From: Streptomyces hyaluromycini
Lineage (GTDB): Bacteria > Actinomycetota > Actinomycetes > Streptomycetales > Streptomycetaceae
Direction: 5' to 3'
DNA length: 64,000 nt
Assembly: GCF_002217755.1 (NCBI RefSeq)
Contig: NZ_BCFL01000016.1
Location: 351,565 to 415,564 of the forward strand
The translations under genes and the position numbers were made by a program. Shown here one piece after another: positions 29,844 to 38,235 of the stretch; within the stretch, counting starts at the first letter, position 1; each line of letters opens with the position of its first letter. A model generated the notes under the pieces. That model did no database searches. It had not been told where the DNA came from and was given only the letters and a program-made list of their open reading frames with translations.

Positions 29844-30506
29844 TCAGCCGCGGAAGCCCTCCGGACGCTCCGGGGACGCCTCCGCCAGGGCCTTCCGGAC
29901 GCCCTCGGCATCCGCCCGCAGGCCGTAGACCGGGGTGCCCGGCTGCTGGCGCCAGGAGTCGTCCATGCCGCCGTTGTCGACCGTGTCGAAGCCGAGTTCG
30001 TCGATCAGGGCGCGGACGACCCGCTTGGCCGCCTCGTCGTCGCCGGAGACCGGGACGGCCTGGCGGTCGGGGTCCCCCGCGGGGAGGTGGCGGTCCAGGA
30101 TGTCCTGGGCGAAGGTGCCGTTGAAGGCCTTGATCACGGGGTGGCCGATCTGCCGCTCGGTCCAGCGGCTCTCGGCGATGCCCTCGTCCTCGATACCGGC
30201 GATCCGGCCGTCCCGCTCCCGCGGGTAGTAGTTGCCGGTGTCGATCACGGCGACGTTCTCCGCGGCGCCGTCCAGGAGGCCGGACGGCAGGTTCGGGACC
30301 GCCTTCACCGGGACCGTGACGACCACGACCTCCGCGCCGCGCGCGGCCTCGTCGGCCCGTACCGCCGTCGCTCCCGTCTCCCCGGCCAGTTCGGCGAGCG
30401 TCTCGGGGCCCCGCGAGTTCGCCACGGACACGTCGTGACCGAGGGCGGTCAGCCGCCGGGTGAGGTTGCCGCCGATGTTGCCCGCGCCGATGATGCCGAT
30501 CTTCAT
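29844..30506 (-). CDS. NADPH-dependent F420 reductase-like oxidoreductase
   Basis: 220 residues from the ATG at 30506. It begins with the dinucleotide fold MKIGIIGAGNIGGNLTRRL and continues in the pattern of the NADP_oxidoreductase coenzyme-F420-dependent family (VANSRGPETL, KAFNGTF, VSGDDEAAKRVV). Members transfer hydride between NADPH and F420, or are YhdH/DinF-type NAD(P)-binding proteins of unknown use. The convergent neighbour is the muramidase. A quinone oxidoreductase gene lies upstream on the same strand, 118 bases away. Confidence 0.82.
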   Translation of the reverse strand: MKIGIIGAGNIGGNLTRRLTALGHDVSVANSRGPETLAELAGETGATAVRADEAARGAEVVVVTVPVKAVPNLPSGLLDGAAENVAVIDTGNYYPRERDGRIAGIEDEGIAESRWTERQIGHPVIKAFNGTFAQDILDRHLPAGDPDRQAVPVSGDDEAAKRVVRALIDELGFDTVDNGGMDDSWRQQPGTPVYGLRADAEGVRKALAEASPERPEGFRG

Positions 30507-30624
30507 GACAGGCCTTTCGAGAGTCCATGCACCTGCATGCATACACTGCTGTGCGGCAACAACCTCGGCCGTGCATGGCCTATTCCGCCGTTGAGCCAAC
30601 CGGGTGAGGCCCCGGTTCCGGCCC

Positions 30625-31623
30625 TCAGATCCGTACGACGATCTTGCCGGTGTGGGTGTTGGACTCCATCAGTCGGTGCGCGTCCCGGATGCGGTCCAGG
30701 CCGTCGAAGACCTCGCCCACCACCGGCCGCAGCGATCCGTCGGCCAGCCCGGAGCCGATGTAGTGGGCGGCACGGCGGCGCTCGTCCGCGGTGCCGGTCA
30801 CGACGAAGTTGTTGTAGCCGTGGACGGTCAGCGGCCAGGCCCGGGGCAGCTCGATCGGCCCTTCCGACAGCCAGCCGTAGCTGATCATCCGACCATCGCG
30901 GACCACGGCCCCGCCGAGCTCGCGGAAGAACGCACCGCCGACCGCGTCCAGGACGACGTCCACACCCCGCCCGCCGGTCAGCCGCCGGGCCTCGGCGACC
31001 ACGTCCTCCCGGTCGCTGACGATGACGTGCTCCGCGCCCAGGTCGAGCAGCCGCCGCCGCTTGTCGGCGGTGCGGGTGGTGGCGATCGGTACCGCCCCGG
31101 CCCGCCGGGCGACCTGGATCGCGGCGGTACCGGCCCCGCTCGACGCGCCCGTGATCAGCACCTGGTCCCCGGCCGCCATCCCGGCCCGCCGGACGAGCGC
31201 GCCGTAGGCCGTCGTGTACGTGAGCCACACGGCCGCCGCCGTCACCGCGTCCAGCCCGGCGGGGCGTGACACCACCGCGCTCTCGGGCAGCAGTACCCGG
31301 TCGCCGTACACCCCGTGGGCACTGAGGTTGAAGTTGGCGGCCGTCAGCACGAGGTCGCCCGGCGCGAAGTCCGTGACCCCGGCGCCGGCCGTCTCGACCA
31401 CGCCCGCGGCCTCGTAGCCGTTGCGGGAGCCCGGCAGGTCCGGCCGGTAGTAGTAGATCCCGGAGCGGAACATCGCCTCGGCCCGGTTGAGCCCGAGCGC
31501 CTCGACCCGGACGAGCACCTCACCGGGCCCGGGCGCGGGAAGCTCGACGTCTTCGACGGTCAGCACATCCGGGCCGCCGAGTTCATGGAAAAGCACTGTC
31601 CGTGCGGATGTTGTCGTTGTCAT
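30625..31623 (-). CDS. Zinc-independent NADPH:quinone oxidoreductase (MDR family)
   Basis: 332 residues from the ATG at 31623. The N-terminal GroES-like domain has LPAPGPGEVLVRVEALGLN and the Rossmann domain has ITGASSGAGTAAIQVARRAG. The zinc-binding cysteines of alcohol dehydrogenases are absent, as in quinone oxidoreductases. It reduces quinones or enones with NADPH. It is divergent from an AraC-type regulator gene with a 101-base gap, a usual arrangement for inducible detoxification. Confidence 0.88.
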   Translation of the reverse strand: MTTTTSARTVLFHELGGPDVLTVEDVELPAPGPGEVLVRVEALGLNRAEAMFRSGIYYYRPDLPGSRNGYEAAGVVETAGAGVTDFAPGDLVLTAANFNLSAHGVYGDRVLLPESAVVSRPAGLDAVTAAAVWLTYTTAYGALVRRAGMAAGDQVLITGASSGAGTAAIQVARRAGAVPIATTRTADKRRRLLDLGAEHVIVSDREDVVAEARRLTGGRGVDVVLDAVGGAFFRELGGAVVRDGRMISYGWLSEGPIELPRAWPLTVHGYNNFVVTGTADERRRAAHYIGSGLADGSLRPVVGEVFDGLDRIRDAHRLMESNTHTGKIVVRI

Positions 31624-31724
31624 GCCGTCGACGCTAGGCGGCACGATCAAGACGCTCCATGTCCGCCCGGCTCGCTTTCCTGTCCGTACGTCTTCCGGCC
31701 GTCGCCCTCCCGTACGTTGGCGTC

Positions 31725-32693
31725 ATGGACGTTCTCAGTGACGCGGTGGCCGCGATGCGCACCGGCCGGCCGCACTCCGCGCGCCGCGACAAGTACGCGC
31801 CGTGGGGCGTGCGGTTCGCGGCGGCGGACGAGGCCGGATTCCATGTGGTGCTGCGGGGCACGGCCTGGCTCGTCCCGGAGCAGGGCGAGCCGGTCCGGCT
31901 GGCCCCGGGTGACGTGGTGTTCCTCGCCCACGGCGGACGACACGCACTCTCCAGCGGTCCCGGCGTGCCCCTGGAGGAGGTACGGCTGCTGCCGGACGGC
32001 ACCTGGACCCCGCTCCCCGTCAGGGAGACACCGCCGGGCTGCCCCGACACGGTCACCCTGTGCGGCACCTACCGCCTCGACCGCACCCGCTCCCACCGGC
32101 TGCTCGCCGAGCTCCCCGAGATCGTGCACATCCCCGCCCGGGTCGGCCGCCATCGCTCGCTGCGTGCGGCCGTGGAACTGATCGGGATGGAGTTGGAGGA
32201 CCGGGAGCCGGGTACGGACGCGATCGTCACCTCGCTGCTCGACACCCTGCTGCTGTACATCCTGCGCGCCTGGTGGGAGGACGAACGCGAGGCCGGCCGG
32301 GACGGCGGCTGGGCGGGCGCGCTCGCCGACCCCGCGGTGGCGGCGGCCCTGCGCGCGATCCACGGCGACCCGGCCCACCCCTGGACGGTCGGGGAACTCG
32401 GCGCCGCCGGCGGCCTGTCCCGCGCGGCCTTCGCCCGCCGTTTCACCGCCCTGGTCGGCGAACCCCCGCTCGGCTATCTCACCTGGTGGCGCATGACCAC
32501 GGCGGGCCGGCTCCTGCGCGACGACACCCTCACCCTGCGCCAGATCGCCGAACGCACCGGCTACACGTCGGAGTTCGCCTTCGCCAAGGCCTTCAAGCGG
32601 GAGTACGGCACGGCACCGGGCCAGTACCGCAGATCCACCGACCGCCCCACGAACGGCTCCGCCGCCGCATCCGCGTCGGGCCCCCGGGCATGA
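31725..32693 (+). CDS. AraC-family transcriptional regulator
   Basis: 322 residues from the ATG at 31725. An N-terminal cupin-type ligand domain (RLAPGDVVFLAHGGRH) is followed by a C-terminal double helix-turn-helix of the AraC type (LSRAAFARRFTALVGEPPLGYL and TLRQIAERTGYTSEFAF, in part). It probably controls the divergent quinone oxidoreductase gene and itself. The ligand is unknown. It ends in a run of Ser/Ala after RSTDRPTNG. Confidence 0.88.
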   Translation: MDVLSDAVAAMRTGRPHSARRDKYAPWGVRFAAADEAGFHVVLRGTAWLVPEQGEPVRLAPGDVVFLAHGGRHALSSGPGVPLEEVRLLPDGTWTPLPVRETPPGCPDTVTLCGTYRLDRTRSHRLLAELPEIVHIPARVGRHRSLRAAVELIGMELEDREPGTDAIVTSLLDTLLLYILRAWWEDEREAGRDGGWAGALADPAVAAALRAIHGDPAHPWTVGELGAAGGLSRAAFARRFTALVGEPPLGYLTWWRMTTAGRLLRDDTLTLRQIAERTGYTSEFAFAKAFKREYGTAPGQYRRSTDRPTNGSAAASASGPRA

Positions 32694-32696
32694 GAA

Positions 32697-32721
32697 AGGG
32701 GGCCCGTGATCCGGGCCCCCT
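32697..32721. terminator. Bidirectional terminator hairpin
   Basis: Perfect 10-base arms AGGGGGCCCG (32697-32706) and CGGGCCCCCT (32712-32721) with a 5-base loop. It lies in the 41-base gap between the convergent AraC and EF-hand genes. Confidence 0.8.
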
Positions 32722-32734
32722 GCACTCCTGGCGC

Positions 32735-32947
32735 CTACTTGCTCAGGTAGGCCCAGAACTCGTCGAACGACAGGACCTTGTCACCGTTGAGGTCCCGGGT
32801 CTTGATGATGGCCTCCGCGACCGTGTCGGTCACGTTCCAGTCGCCCCCCTGCGCCAGGGCGGTCTTGAACTCGGCCGCGGTGATGACGCCGTCACCGTCC
32901 GTATCGATCCGCTCGAACTGCTTGCGTGCTTCCTCGATGTCCGCCAC
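32735..32947 (-). CDS. Small EF-hand calcium-binding protein
   Basis: 70 residues with two EF-hand loops, DTDGDGVITAAE and DLNGDKVLSFDE. The acidic positions 1, 3, 5 and 12 are filled in the first loop. The second has Lys at position 6 but keeps the main ligands. It is cytoplasmic, with no signal. Small EF-hand proteins of this kind occur in Streptomyces as calcium buffers or sensors. The gene is flanked by regulators and lies 47 bases downstream of the MerR-type gene on the same strand. Confidence 0.9.
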   Translation of the reverse strand: MADIEEARKQFERIDTDGDGVITAAEFKTALAQGGDWNVTDTVAEAIIKTRDLNGDKVLSFDEFWAYLSK

Positions 32948-32994
32948 CGGATCCGCCCCTTCGTACGCTTTACTGCCTGTTGACGGAGGTCAGA

Positions 32995-33933
32995 TTAACC
33001 GGCCGCGCGAGCACGCAGTGCGGCGACCACCCAGGCGAACTCCTCACGGTGGGCGGCCGCGGGGCTCCCGCCCTTCAGCGTGGACAGCAACTCCCGGTAC
33101 CGGGCGAGCCGGTCGCTGGAGGCCGACTCCATGCGTTCGAGTACGACGGTCAGGTCGCCGCCCCCCAGTACCTCCCACACGATCGCCTCCGCCTCCGCCT
33201 CCGGCGACTCTGGGGCGATGCCGCGCTCACGGGCCTCCGCGCCCAGCTGCACCAGCCGCATGGGAAACCACGTGGACCGCCCGCGGACGGCACTGCGGTC
33301 CTGGTCCGACACGTTGAACTCGAAGACTTTCCGCATCTCCGCCCGGAACTCCGGGTTCTGGACCATCTCCGCCAGCTCCACCCAGGCGTCCACCTGCTCG
33401 GGGGTGGGCTCCTCCGGCAGGTCCACCGCGATGGAGCGCATCCGCTCCTCGATGTCCGGGTCCACGGCGTCGAGCCCGTGGAACAGCTCCGCCACGAACT
33501 CCTCCGTGATCCGTTTCCGTTCGGCTGCCGACAGCCGTGCCAGCTTGTTCATCAGGGTCATCTCCTCCGCACTCGAACCGCGTCGCGCCACCGTCGACAG
33601 CACCGCACGGGTCACCTTCAGCTGGGGGTCCCCCCTCTGGGGGAGGATCTGCGCGTCCAGCGCCGCCACGTGCGCGGCCGCGACCTCGGACACGGTCTGC
33701 TCGCCGGAGAGCACCGCCCGCACATGCCCGAGGCCGAGCCCCAGCTCGCGCAGGGTGCGGATCAGCTCCAGGCGGGCGAAGGACTCGGCGTCGTACAGCC
33801 GGTAGCCGCCCGGCGACCGGGTCACCGGGGTGAGCACGCCCTCGTCGGACCAGTAGCGGATGGTGCGCACGGTCAGCCCGGTGGCCTTCGCCAGCTCGCC
33901 GATGGTGAAAAGTCCGGTGCCGTCGTCGATCAT
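32995..33933 (-). CDS. MerR-family transcriptional regulator with long C-terminal domain
   Basis: 312 residues. The N-terminal MerR winged helix is clear (FTIGELAKATGLTVRTIRYW, then GGYRLYD). A helical linker and about 180 further residues follow, with no metal-binding Cys pattern, so it probably senses an organic compound or protein. Within residues about 96-104 the coding sequence holds a compact palindrome (33621-33645, read as LPQRGDPQL) that looks like a small repeat insertion. It is divergent from the frameshifted acetyltransferase gene, a possible target. Confidence 0.87.
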   Translation of the reverse strand: MIDDGTGLFTIGELAKATGLTVRTIRYWSDEGVLTPVTRSPGGYRLYDAESFARLELIRTLRELGLGLGHVRAVLSGEQTVSEVAAAHVAALDAQILPQRGDPQLKVTRAVLSTVARRGSSAEEMTLMNKLARLSAAERKRITEEFVAELFHGLDAVDPDIEERMRSIAVDLPEEPTPEQVDAWVELAEMVQNPEFRAEMRKVFEFNVSDQDRSAVRGRSTWFPMRLVQLGAEARERGIAPESPEAEAEAIVWEVLGGGDLTVVLERMESASSDRLARYRELLSTLKGGSPAAAHREEFAWVVAALRARAAG

Positions 33934-33995
33934 GTGTGTGAGTGTGGGCCTTCCAGTGGGTGGAGACTCAAGGAGTCGAGGAGTCGAGGAGCACG

Positions 33996-34630
33996 GTGGC
34001 AGAGACCCTGCGGGACATTCTGGACGCGGCGGCCCGTGGCGTCTTCCCGCCGCCCGACGGCCGTACGACGGTCGTACCGCAGCCGTCCCCGCGGGACGCC
34101 GGGGTCCTCTCCTTCACCGCCCACTCGGTCGTCTTCGTCGACGAGGACCCGGAGTGGGTGTACGACACCCTGCGCGCGACCCCCAGCGACGCGCTGGCCG
34201 CGTCGATGAACTCGCGTTTCCTGACCGCCCTGATGGACCGCACGGGCCGTGAACAGGAGACGATCGACGCGCTGCTGGTGGCCGGCCCGCTGCCCGGCCG
34301 CCCCGACCTCGCCCTGACCGAGCTCACCGGACCCGACCACTCCCGGGTCGCCTACGCCCGGGCCCGCCGGGACGAGGTGCGCGCCTGGGCCGTGGCGGGC
34401 GGGGTGGTGACGCTCGGCCGAGGGGTCGCGGGACGCCTTGAGGTCTCCGCGGAGGTGGACGAGGGGTACGGCAGCGGGGGCTGGGCAGGGCCCTCGTCAC
34501 CGCCGCCCGGCACCTCGCCACTGAGCCCCTGTGGGCGCAGGTCGCCCCGGGGAACGCCCGCAGCATGCGGGCGTTCCAGGCGGCCGGCTATGTGCCGGTC
34601 GGCGCCGAGGCGCTGCTCCTCAAGGCCTGA
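33996..34630 (+). pseudogene. GNAT-family N-acetyltransferase, frameshifted
   Basis: From the GTG at 33996 (AGGAG repeats upstream) the frame gives a normal GNAT N-terminus and core (DAGVLSFTAHSVVFVDEDPEW; VVTLGRGVAGRLEVSAEVD). At about 34474-34480, in a GC/G run (GCAGCGGGGG), the sense shifts by one base. The conserved acetyl-CoA loop and C-terminus continue only in the other frame: RGLGRALVTAARHLA, then NARSMRAFQAAGY and LLLKA, stop at 34628-34630. The N-terminal frame otherwise runs on to 34694 with meaningless sequence. This is either a recent loss of one base or a sequencing error in a homopolymer. Acetylation substrate unknown. Confidence 0.85.
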
Positions 34631-34647
34631 ACCTCAGGGCCTGAACC

Positions 34648-35256
34648 TCAGTGCCAGGGCACGTAGTTCGGGTTGTCCTGGCAGTCGTCCATGATCTCGG
34701 TCTTGGTCTTCTTGTCGACCGGGCAGACCCCGATGACGTACTGGCGCAGGATCCCGCCGGGGAAGGCGACCTCGACCTGGTCGGCCCACTTGTGGGTGTC
34801 ACCGATGGTCTTGTTGACGTCGACGCCGCCGGGCGCGTCGATGTAGTAGTTGTAGCCGGACTTGTACCAGGTCTTGTACAGGTCGTGGTCGTAGGTCGTG
34901 GAGACGTACGGCGACGGCTGGTTGACCAGGACGTACTGCTCCACGTCGTACTGCCCGTTCACCACGTCCTTGGGCAGGAAGCCCTCCGCGAAGATGACCG
35001 AGGGCGCCCGGCTGTCGCTGCGGTAGAGGGTGCCGCAGGTGGTGCGCCAGACGGGGGTCGGGGTGATGCGGTCGACGTCGACGCGGCGGTCGGCGGCCGC
35101 CTTGATCTTGTCCTCGAACTGGGGACAGGCGGGCGCGGCGGCCTTCGCGGAGACGGCGGGCGCCGCGGTCGACGGTACGGCGGCCGTGGTCGCGAGGACG
35201 GCGGCGAGGGACAGGACGGCGGCAGCGGCACGCCGCCGCAGACGAGTGGTGATCAT
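34648..35256 (-). CDS. Secreted guanine-specific ADP-ribosyltransferase, ScARP/Scabin-like
   Basis: 202 residues from the ATG at 35256. A signal peptide spans about 1-40. The mature part has the pierisin-type toxin motifs: Arg in LYRSDSR, the STS-like YVSTTYD, and the ARTT Q-x-E motif in WADQVEVAFPGG near residue 157, plus four Cys. It strongly resembles S. coelicolor ScARP (SCO5461) and Scabin of S. scabiei, which transfer ADP-ribose from NAD to guanine bases, nucleosides and DNA. Its target outside the cell is uncertain. It converges on the broken acetyltransferase gene. Confidence 0.93.
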   Translation of the reverse strand: MITTRLRRRAAAAVLSLAAVLATTAAVPSTAAPAVSAKAAAPACPQFEDKIKAAADRRVDVDRITPTPVWRTTCGTLYRSDSRAPSVIFAEGFLPKDVVNGQYDVEQYVLVNQPSPYVSTTYDHDLYKTWYKSGYNYYIDAPGGVDVNKTIGDTHKWADQVEVAFPGGILRQYVIGVCPVDKKTKTEIMDDCQDNPNYVPWH

Positions 35257-35333
35257 GGGCAGCACGATGTCGGTTCGACGACGGCGTGCCGGGGATCGTC
35301 ACTCGATCGGCGGCGTGTCCGACCGGCCCGCGG

Positions 35334-36527
35334 TCAGCGGAAGATGCCGGTGTGACCGAGCGAGTACCGGCCCGGCTGCGGGTAGACGGCGAGGCCGTGC
35401 GGGCCGCTGCCGACGCGGATGCGGGCCAGTTCGGTGCCGGTGCCCGTGTCGATGGCGTACACCTCGGAGTTGTACCGGCCGGACAGCCACAGCACCTTGC
35501 CGTCCGCCGACACCCCGCCCATGTCGGGGCTGCCGCCGCCCGGCAGCCGCCACTTCGCCGTCAGCCGGTTCCGGGCGAAGTCGAAGACGGAGATGGTGCC
35601 CTCGCCCCGGTTGGAGATGTACATCAAGCGCGAGTCCCGGCTGACGTAGAGCCCGTGGGCGCCCTTGCCGGTGTGCAGGAAGGTCGGCTTGGCGAAGGTG
35701 TCGCCGTTCAGGATCCACAGCCCGTCGGCCATCATGTCGGCGACGTAGAACCGCTTGCCGTCCGGCGAGACCTTGACGTCCTGCGGCATGGCGCCGTGGA
35801 ACGGCAGTTTCTCGTGGCGAAGCACCTCCATCTTCTCCGTGTCCACCTTGAGCAGTTCGCCGCTGAACTCGCAGGAGACGATGAAGTACCGGCCGTCGAG
35901 GGAGAAGTCGGCGTGGTTGACGCCGTAGCAGCCGACCGGGACTGCCTTGACGGTCTTCATGGTGTGCGCGTCCCGGAAGACCAGCTGACGGTCGTTGGAC
36001 GCCATCACGATGGCGTACCTGCCGTTGGGCGTGAAGTACAGGTTGTACGGGTCGTGCACGGCGACCGGCTTGCCGGCCCGGCCGGTCCTCGGGTCGATGG
36101 GGGTGAGGCTGTTGCCCAGGTCGTTGTTGACCCACAGGGTCTTCAGGTCCCAGGACGGCACGACGTGCTGCGGCTGCCGGCCGACCCGGATGGTCCCGAT
36201 CACCTTGTACGTCTTGGGGTCGATGACCGAGACCGTGTCGGAGTTGGTGTTCGGGACGTAGACCAGCGACGGGAACCCCTTGACCACGGGTGAGAGGTTG
36301 CCGGGGCGGTCGGCGGCGTACACGTCCTTCGGGTCGAGGACCGGGGGCATGCCCTGCAGCCCTTCGACGGCCTGCTCCGCCTTCTTCGCCGGCGGCTGCA
36401 CGGCCGCGGTGGTGCCGGTGGCCGGTGCCGCGGGGCTCTCGGATCCGCCGCTGCACGCGGGCAGCAGCGCCAGGGCGGCGAGGACGGCACCGGCGGACAG
36501 CAGACGGGCGGCGTTCGTGGTTCGCAT
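35334..36527 (-). CDS. Beta-propeller (YVTN-type) lipoprotein
   Basis: 397 residues. The signal ends in a lipobox (LALLPAC), so it is anchored outside the membrane. The body holds repeated blades of the YVTN/cytochrome-d1-like type (VYVPNTNSDTVSVIDPKTYK, LYVSRDSRLMYISNRGEG). Such propellers bind partners or quinone-like cofactors, and no catalytic residues can be assigned. It overlaps the deacetylase-like gene upstream by one base (TGATG), so the two are co-translated, which suggests a shared cell-surface role. Confidence 0.85.
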   Translation of the reverse strand: MRTTNAARLLSAGAVLAALALLPACSGGSESPAAPATGTTAAVQPPAKKAEQAVEGLQGMPPVLDPKDVYAADRPGNLSPVVKGFPSLVYVPNTNSDTVSVIDPKTYKVIGTIRVGRQPQHVVPSWDLKTLWVNNDLGNSLTPIDPRTGRAGKPVAVHDPYNLYFTPNGRYAIVMASNDRQLVFRDAHTMKTVKAVPVGCYGVNHADFSLDGRYFIVSCEFSGELLKVDTEKMEVLRHEKLPFHGAMPQDVKVSPDGKRFYVADMMADGLWILNGDTFAKPTFLHTGKGAHGLYVSRDSRLMYISNRGEGTISVFDFARNRLTAKWRLPGGGSPDMGGVSADGKVLWLSGRYNSEVYAIDTGTGTELARIRVGSGPHGLAVYPQPGRYSLGHTGIFR

Positions 36528-37291
36528 CAGCTGAGCAGCTCCGTGGTGGTGACCGCGCGCAGTCCACGGCGGTGCAGTTCTTGGAGGACGGCGGGGAGGG
36601 CGGCGACCGTGTCCGGATACCCGAAGTGCATGCTCACCACCGAGCCGCCCGTGACCTCCGCGAGCACCTTGCGGGTGATGGCCGGCGCACCGGGCCGGGT
36701 GTAGTCGAGCGAGTCGACGTCGTACGACAGCACGTGCGGGTAGCCGGCTTCGGCCGCGAGCCGGGCGACGAGCGGCGAGGCGGTGGGCGCCCGGGAGGGG
36801 CGGAACCAGCTTCCGATCGATCCGGTGAGCCGCTTGAGCCGCTCCGCGCAGGCGGTGATCTCCTTGCGGGCGTCCGCCTCCGCCATGGCGTTGATGGAGA
36901 TGTGCCGCTGGGTGTGGTTGCCCAGGTCATGGCCGCCGTCGAGGATGCGGCGGGCCAGGGCGGGGTACGCGTCGAGCCAGCTGCCGACGGCCAGGACCGT
37001 GAGGTGGGCGCCGTGCTGCTCGGCGGTGGTGAGGAGCCGGGTGGCGAGGGCGGGGTCGCCCTGGCCGTGGAAGGTGAGGGCGACGGCGGCGACGGCGCGG
37101 GGGCCGTGGGTGACCTGGAAAGGGAGCCGGTTCGGGGAGGCCGACGGTGACGGTGACATGGGGGTGGTGGCGGGCGGTGCTGCGGTGGCCGTACCGGTGG
37201 CGCCGCAACCGGTGACAAAGGTGCCTCCGGCGGTGAGGGCGGCGCCTGCGCGGAGGAGGTCGCGTCGGTGGGTGGGGGTCACCTGCACCAT
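36527..37291 (-). CDS. Polysaccharide-deacetylase-like lipoprotein with altered motif 1
   Basis: 254 residues. A twin-Arg leader (HRRDLLRAGAAL) ends at VTGC, a Tat-type lipoprotein signal. The NodB fold is recognisable: metal histidines in GNHTQRHIS, Arg in WFRPSRAP, SYDVDSLDY, and SVVSMHFG. Motif 1, normally TFDDG with the catalytic base and a metal Asp, reads TFHGQGD. Without those aspartates, usual deacetylase activity is doubtful. It may bind glycan only or use another chemistry. It is translationally coupled to the propeller lipoprotein. Confidence 0.82.
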   Translation of the reverse strand: MVQVTPTHRRDLLRAGAALTAGGTFVTGCGATGTATAAPPATTPMSPSPSASPNRLPFQVTHGPRAVAAVALTFHGQGDPALATRLLTTAEQHGAHLTVLAVGSWLDAYPALARRILDGGHDLGNHTQRHISINAMAEADARKEITACAERLKRLTGSIGSWFRPSRAPTASPLVARLAAEAGYPHVLSYDVDSLDYTRPGAPAITRKVLAEVTGGSVVSMHFGYPDTVAALPAVLQELHRRGLRAVTTTELLS

Positions 37292-37350
37292 TTAAGGCGG
37301 GATTGGTAAGAAAGTGCGCTATTGACCCGATAAGGGTTGCGTTTGTACGC

Positions 37351-37428
37351 TGCGGGTCGGTGGGGGCTGGTCGCGCCCACGCGGCGGCAGCCGCACATCG
37401 ATACAGCCCCGCGCCCCTATGGGGTGCG
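37351..37428. repeat. REP-like palindromic element, copy B (intergenic)
   Basis: It reads GGGGGCTGGTCGCGCCCACG, then GGCGGCAGCCGCA and CATCGATACAGCCCCGCGCC, closing with CCCTATGGGG. It is a near match to copy C in the opposite direction. It lies in the gap upstream of the deacetylase-like gene. Confidence 0.85.
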
Positions 37429-37441
37429 CTTCGCCTGGCCT

Positions 37442-38104
37442 CTATCGGTCAGCGACCCGCATCTCGAACCACGTCGTCTTGCCCCGGGGCAGCAGGTCCA
37501 CGCCCCACCGGTCCGACAGTTTGTCCACCAGGAACAGGCCGCGGCCGCTGATGTCCGTCTCCTGAACCGGCATCAGACAGGGCAGCCCCCGCGACGGATC
37601 GCGCACCTCCACCCGGATCCACCCGGGGCGGCGGCGCATCCGCAGGCCGAACACCCGGGCACCCGTGTGCCGTACGGCGTTGCCCACCAGTTCCGAGACG
37701 AGTAAAACCGCGTCCTCCGTCATCTTGGGGCTGAGCCGCCACTGGCGGAGAACGACGACCTGCGCGAGCCGGCGGGCGGTGGCCGCGGACTCGGGGCGGG
37801 ACGGCAGCGGAACCTCCGCGTCCACGGGATTGCCGAACAGCTCGATCGCCTTGAGTGCCCGCTCGTCCTCGACCGCAGGCGACCAGCGCGCCGCGGCCGC
37901 ACGACTGTGTCCCCGCGGCTGTTCGATGCCCTCCAGCCCCGCCATGCCCCCATCATGGCCGCCCAGAGTGCCCTCCGGGGCCGTTCCCGAGGAATAAGCC
38001 CCCGGGAAACTTCCGTCCGATGCCGGGCTAATGGCATATGCCGAAGGCATTACGGAAGCCTCAACAGTCGGTCCGACCTGCGAAGACGCCCCATCTCCGG
38101 GCAA
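37442..38104 (-). CDS. Anti-sigma-factor-type ATP-binding protein (HATPase_c)
   Basis: 220 residues from a TTG at 38104 preceded by GAGGGGG. Internal ATGs at about 38050 and 37946 are alternatives, because the first 55 residues are not conserved-looking. The GHKL ATPase fold shows the N-box VSELVGNAVRHTG and G-box ISGRGLFLVDKLSDRWG. Streptomyces encode many such stand-alone RsbW-like proteins that may bind sigma factors or anti-anti-sigma partners. No partner gene is adjacent. It lies between inverted repeat copies B and C. Confidence 0.8.
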   Translation of the reverse strand: MPGDGASSQVGPTVEASVMPSAYAISPASDGSFPGAYSSGTAPEGTLGGHDGGMAGLEGIEQPRGHSRAAAARWSPAVEDERALKAIELFGNPVDAEVPLPSRPESAATARRLAQVVVLRQWRLSPKMTEDAVLLVSELVGNAVRHTGARVFGLRMRRRPGWIRVEVRDPSRGLPCLMPVQETDISGRGLFLVDKLSDRWGVDLLPRGKTTWFEMRVADR

Positions 38105-38235
38105 TCGCCAGACCCCCTCGACAAGGCGGACTTAGGGTTGCCTTAAGGCTCTCATAATCCGCCCCATCGGGGGACCTGGAATCAGACACCGCGTCAATTG
38201 CAAGTGGTTCGGGGGCATTCACAGCAGGGCGAAGA

